Origin: Ruminococcaceae bacterium UBA4306
GTDB taxonomy: Bacteria > Bacillota > Clostridia > Oscillospirales > Acutalibacteraceae
DNA: 9,756 nt
Reading direction: 5' to 3'
NCBI GenBank assembly: GCA_002394725.1
Contig: DGUQ01000015.1
Coordinates: 1-9,756 of the forward strand
The notes under the pieces are model-generated. The model did not search any database. It was not told the origin of the DNA and saw only the letters and a program-made list of their open reading frames with translations. This document shows, piece after piece, positions 7,460 through 9,756 of this stretch; the first letter of the stretch is position 1; every line of letters begins with the position of its first letter. The position numbers were made by a program, and so were the translations under genes.

Positions 7460-7999
7460 TTACAGCTTTGTATTTTTATTCAGCTTTTTATGCCACTTAA
7501 ACAGGTAAAGGGTTACAAGCCTTGTAACACATAGGTCGTATAACAGGAAAAAGACATTGCCGATGATCAAGAATACCCACGGCAGATATACGCCGAAAAG
7601 TGTAAAGCTCTCCTTCGGGATGGATAACAGCGTCATGCCGATGTAGAACGCCGCAATGATACAGACGTTGAATAACGCGAATTTGACGATATACTGCACG
7701 ATTTTGGAGGGGATCCGCTCGATCACGCTCTTGACGATCGGATAGAATCCAAGAAATGCCGTGTAGTACAACGCCGCTTCCTTATCCGAGAGCAGTAAAA
7801 AGGAGAGGATCGCCGTGATAAAATAGACAGCAAAAGCCCATCGATAACCTAAATTGATCACCAATAATACCAGCAATATACCGGCAAAGGTCGGAAAAGC
7901 GTAGGTGCCGAAGGGGATCACCGACGTCAAAAACATCAGTACAAGGCTGAGGGCGGCTACTACGCCGCCCAAAGATACTTTCATAGAGGTTTTCATCAT
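7460..7999 (-). CDS. ECF-transporter S-component-like small membrane protein
   Basis: This 179-residue protein is almost entirely hydrophobic. Spans lie at about 9-27, 33-50, 55-71, 78-93, 103-127 and 138-163, and a basic tail (KWHKKLNKN) closes it. Length, six-span layout, the ALSLVLMFL first helix and the later FLGFYPIVKSVIERI segment resemble S-component-like membrane proteins of Firmicutes, which bind a small molecule for an ECF transporter. No ECF ATPase or T-component is visible here, and the substrate cannot be guessed. It may instead be an uncharacterised membrane family. The ATG at 7999 overlaps the TGA of the J-domain gene by one base (TGATG), implying translational coupling. GGGTG just upstream also fits the next ATG at 7996, and a GTG at 8005 is possible. 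Confidence 0.75.
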   Translation of the reverse strand: MMKTSMKVSLGGVVAALSLVLMFLTSVIPFGTYAFPTFAGILLVLLVINLGYRWAFAVYFITAILSFLLLSDKEAALYYTAFLGFYPIVKSVIERIPSKIVQYIVKFALFNVCIIAAFYIGMTLLSIPKESFTLFGVYLPWVFLIIGNVFFLLYDLCVTRLVTLYLFKWHKKLNKNTKL

Positions 8000-8604
8000 C
8001 AGCACCCACGGGAACAGCAGTTACACAGACAGTTCGCGCACAGCATACCGGTGCAGATATCACATCCGGAGCATCCCATACCGTTGCCGACGGTATTGTA
8101 GCCGGGATTGCTGTAGGCGCGTCGGGCGTTCATATTGTTGAACGCGGCACTGAATTCGGGATTGGAGGGATCCATCTGATACGCGCGCTGGAAATAGCTG
8201 TACGCCTGATCGTTCCAGCCCTTGCGTGAAAAGATCATGCCCATCAGGAAATACCACTCCGCGTCACGGTTCGTGTCGGGAATACCGTTGAGCAGCTCCA
8301 TCGCGTCATCTAATCTGCCGTTCATGATATATTGGCGCACATCGGGATAGGATGTCCTGCTGTAGGAGTTGCCGGTGCCGTAGGAGCCTGTTTGAGAGGA
8401 GCTGTGGGAGCCGTTGCGGCGCATATCACAGATGCGGTCATACGCCTCATTGACTTCCTTCATCTTCTCTTCCGCAACGTCCGCGAGCGGACTGTCGTTA
8501 TAATTATCGGGATGATATTTTTTTGCCAGATTACGATAAGCGGTCTTGATCTCTTCATCGGAAGCGGTCTCGGATACGCCGAGCACTTCATAAGGATTTT
8601 TCAT
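7999..8604 (-). CDS. J-domain (DnaJ-like) protein with TPR-like middle and cysteine-rich tail
   Basis: This is a 201-residue DnaJ-family co-chaperone-like protein. Residues 1-62 form a J domain ([13 protein letters not shown] at the start, HPD at 31-33), which in this family stimulates the ATPase of an Hsp70 partner. A Ser/Gly-rich linker (64-86) leads to two helical repeats resembling a TPR (87-107 and 114-148, with [29 protein letters not shown] spacing typical of TPR helices). The end (178-201) holds nine cysteines in 24 residues (C178, 181, 184, 189, 192, 194, 196, 197, 201). That could bind metal or an Fe-S cluster, or be lipid-modified. It is not the CxxCxGxG zinc domain of true DnaJ, and no dnaK or grpE is nearby. 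The start codon directly follows the stop of the DUF5685 gene with no gap, and GGAGG lies inside the end of that gene. Confidence 0.93.
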   Translation of the reverse strand: MKNPYEVLGVSETASDEEIKTAYRNLAKKYHPDNYNDSPLADVAEEKMKEVNEAYDRICDMRRNGSHSSSQTGSYGTGNSYSRTSYPDVRQYIMNGRLDDAMELLNGIPDTNRDAEWYFLMGMIFSRKGWNDQAYSYFQRAYQMDPSNPEFSAAFNNMNARRAYSNPGYNTVGNGMGCSGCDICTGMLCANCLCNCCSRGC

Positions 8605-9492
8605 TTAATCCTCCGTTTCTTTGGCATCAGTGTATTTGTTGATGATCTTCTTTTGAATATTCACACAGGATACGCACAGCACATTTTTTATGATACTGTC
8701 GTATCTGCCTTTGTCCAGTAAACCGTAGGATAACAGCGCGTCAGAGAGCGCGTGATTGAGATTCGCCTGCATATAAGCGGACAGATCCTCTCTGTTTTCC
8801 AGTAAAAAGGGATTGAAACTGTGATGCTTCTGATCCTTTTCATAGTCGTCACAGGCGTCGATCAGATAGATCCAGCGCCCCATCGCGTAGCCCATCGATT
8901 GCAGGACGCGTTTTGTCTGCGCTTGCTTGAGCGGCTCTCGCAGTGGAATCTTATCCGCTAACAGTCCGCACATCTCTCTGAGCATTGTCGCGGTCGGATC
9001 AGCCGCCTGATCGAGGATACAGCTTTGATCCTGTTCCGCTGTGATCTGCCGCTCCATCATCTTCGATACGCTTTCGTCGATCTCAGGGTATTTCTTTGCC
9101 GCTTTTTTGCGCCAGCTCGCAAAGAACGGCTGAACCAATCGGTATAATATCCGTTTGTACCACGGCGAGTCCAGCAGATTATCCCTGAGCTTATAATAGG
9201 CGGAAATGACTGATAATGCCGCCGCCAAGGAGAATGCCGAGGTCTGTGTGTCGGCGTAATGACACTTTTTGAAGGGATTGAATCGACATCTTCCCTCTTG
9301 ATAACACGGAGGCTGTTCACAAAGATCCAGCGCCAGCATGGCGTAGAAGGTGCAGTCATAGCTGAGGATCAGTCGCGCGAAAATGGAATAATCCTTGCCG
9401 AGCTGTCGGCACAGCGTACAATATATGCCGTTATAGGCTTCAAATTCTTTGCCGAGCAGATTCGCCTGATCAACCTTGATATAACCGAACAA
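8605..9492 (-). CDS. DUF5685 family protein
   Basis: This 295-residue mostly helical protein is recognised as DUF5685, function unknown. A TTG start at 9492 is preferred over the ATG at 9507. The ATG has no ribosome binding site, whereas GGGGAG lies 6 bases before the TTG, and family members usually begin MFGY as here. Conserved-looking features, numbered from the ATG at 9507, are the YCTLC motif (C30, C33), further cysteines C52, C63, C68, C74 and C82, then YYKLRDNLLD (104-113) and IDACDDYEKD (216-225) followed by a basic stretch and FNP. The two Asp motifs read as DxxxD and resemble the paired metal-binding motifs of squalene/phytoene synthases, but this is inference. No signal peptide or clear membrane span is seen. 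It is the first gene of a tight cluster with a Cys-rich J-protein and a small membrane protein, which suggests a shared job. Confidence 0.85.
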   Translation of the reverse strand: MFGYIKVDQANLLGKEFEAYNGIYCTLCRQLGKDYSIFARLILSYDCTFYAMLALDLCEQPPCYQEGRCRFNPFKKCHYADTQTSAFSLAAALSVISAYYKLRDNLLDSPWYKRILYRLVQPFFASWRKKAAKKYPEIDESVSKMMERQITAEQDQSCILDQAADPTATMLREMCGLLADKIPLREPLKQAQTKRVLQSMGYAMGRWIYLIDACDDYEKDQKHHSFNPFLLENREDLSAYMQANLNHALSDALLSYGLLDKGRYDSIIKNVLCVSCVNIQKKIINKYTDAKETED

Positions 9493-9498
9493 GTCCTT

Positions 9499-9505
9499 CT
9501 CCCCC
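9499..9505 (-). promoter_or_regulatory. Ribosome binding site that decides a TTG start for the DUF5685 gene
   Basis: On the - strand GGGGAG ends at 9499, six bases before the TTG at 9492-9490. It overlaps and follows the in-frame ATG at 9507, which has only AT-rich sequence upstream. This favours TTG as the true start. Confidence 0.6.
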
Positions 9506-9524
9506 ATATTATTTTCATTATTCT

Positions 9525-9554
9525 ATCATATTTTACCACCAGATACATTAACAA
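9525..9554 (-). promoter_or_regulatory. Promoter of the DUF5685 / J-protein / membrane protein cluster
   Basis: On the - strand TTGTTA (9554-9549), an 18-base spacer and TATGAT (9530-9525) fit a housekeeping promoter. Transcription should start near 9518, about 26 bases before the TTG start at 9492. Confidence 0.6.
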
Positions 9555-9579
9555 TATATGAATTTTCCTGATGTTACGG

Positions 9580-9608
9580 TTGTATTTTTCACTGATTCGC
9601 GCTATAAT
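9580..9608 (+). promoter_or_regulatory. Strong rightward promoter toward the right edge
   Basis: TTGTAT (9580-9585), a 17-base spacer and a perfect TATAAT (9603-9608) form the best-matching promoter in the window. Transcription would start near 9615 and run through the inverted-repeat element at 9657-9742. No open reading frame begins within the remaining sequence, so it drives either a gene beyond the window or a small RNA. Confidence 0.6.
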
Positions 9609-9656
9609 AGAGCCGTTTTATACTAAGTAGCAATAAAAAGCTTTAAAAAGATATTA

Positions 9657-9742
9657 GCGGAGAATTTCGCAGAACAAGGCGGAGGGCGCAGGCAGGCTGG
9701 AGCCTGTCAAGACTGACAACGCAGTTATGCGGAATTCTCCGC
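9657..9742. repeat. Inverted-repeat element: structured RNA or miniature mobile element
   Basis: Arms 9657-9671 and 9728-9742 (15 bases each) pair completely, with one G-T wobble when read as RNA. The enclosed 56 bases can form a CAGGC-TGGA-GCCTG hairpin (9693-9706) or, in competition with it, a TGTCA-AGAC-TGACA hairpin (9705-9718). The element is GC-rich inside an AT-rich intergenic region. An 8-base direct repeat AGATATTA flanks it (9649-9656 and 9746-9753). It lacks a T-run after the long stem, so it is not a simple terminator, though the window ends soon after. No known RNA family is recognised. Confidence 0.55.
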
Positions 9743-9756
9743 AATAGATATTAAAG

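Overview
The window looks like a chromosomal segment of a Gram-positive gut Clostridium-class bacterium, most likely a Ruminococcus-type member of the Oscillospiraceae. The reasons are a dockerin-ending protein at the left edge, DUF5685 and DUF624-type families, secreted proteins built from bacterial Ig-like (BIG_2) domains with Pro-Thr-Ala linkers, Shine-Dalgarno (SD) driven starts and moderate GC. No phage, integrase, CRISPR, tRNA or rRNA gene is visible.

Left part (1-1892). The end of a rightward dockerin protein enters from outside the window. It meets a leftward single-pass membrane protein with a very acidic cytoplasmic tail and an extracellular beta-rich (lipocalin-like) region. A bidirectional terminator separates them. 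A divergent intergenic region (1630-1892) carries a good promoter for each direction and an inverted repeat.

Centre (1893-3723). A complete alpha-phosphoglucomutase/phosphomannomutase (PgcA type) stands alone on the + strand. A strong bidirectional terminator follows it.

Right part (3724-9507). Six genes all run leftward. The upstream three are packed with zero or one base between them: a DUF5685 protein, a J-domain protein with a nine-cysteine tail, and a small ECF-S-like membrane protein. A second promoter then drives a secreted GH24 lysozyme with three BIG_2 domains. It is followed by a SpoIIM-like five-span membrane protein and a DUF624/YesL-like six-span membrane protein, which end at the shared terminator.

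Right edge (9508-9756). There is no gene here. It holds the leftward promoter of the DUF5685 cluster, a strong rightward promoter, and an inverted-repeat element with 15-bp arms flanked by an 8-bp direct repeat; this could be an RNA gene or a miniature mobile element.

The best candidate for an undescribed system is the DUF5685 / Cys-rich J-protein / membrane protein trio. DUF5685 carries two DxxxD motifs arranged much as in squalene/phytoene synthases. This is a reading by eye and needs structural confirmation.
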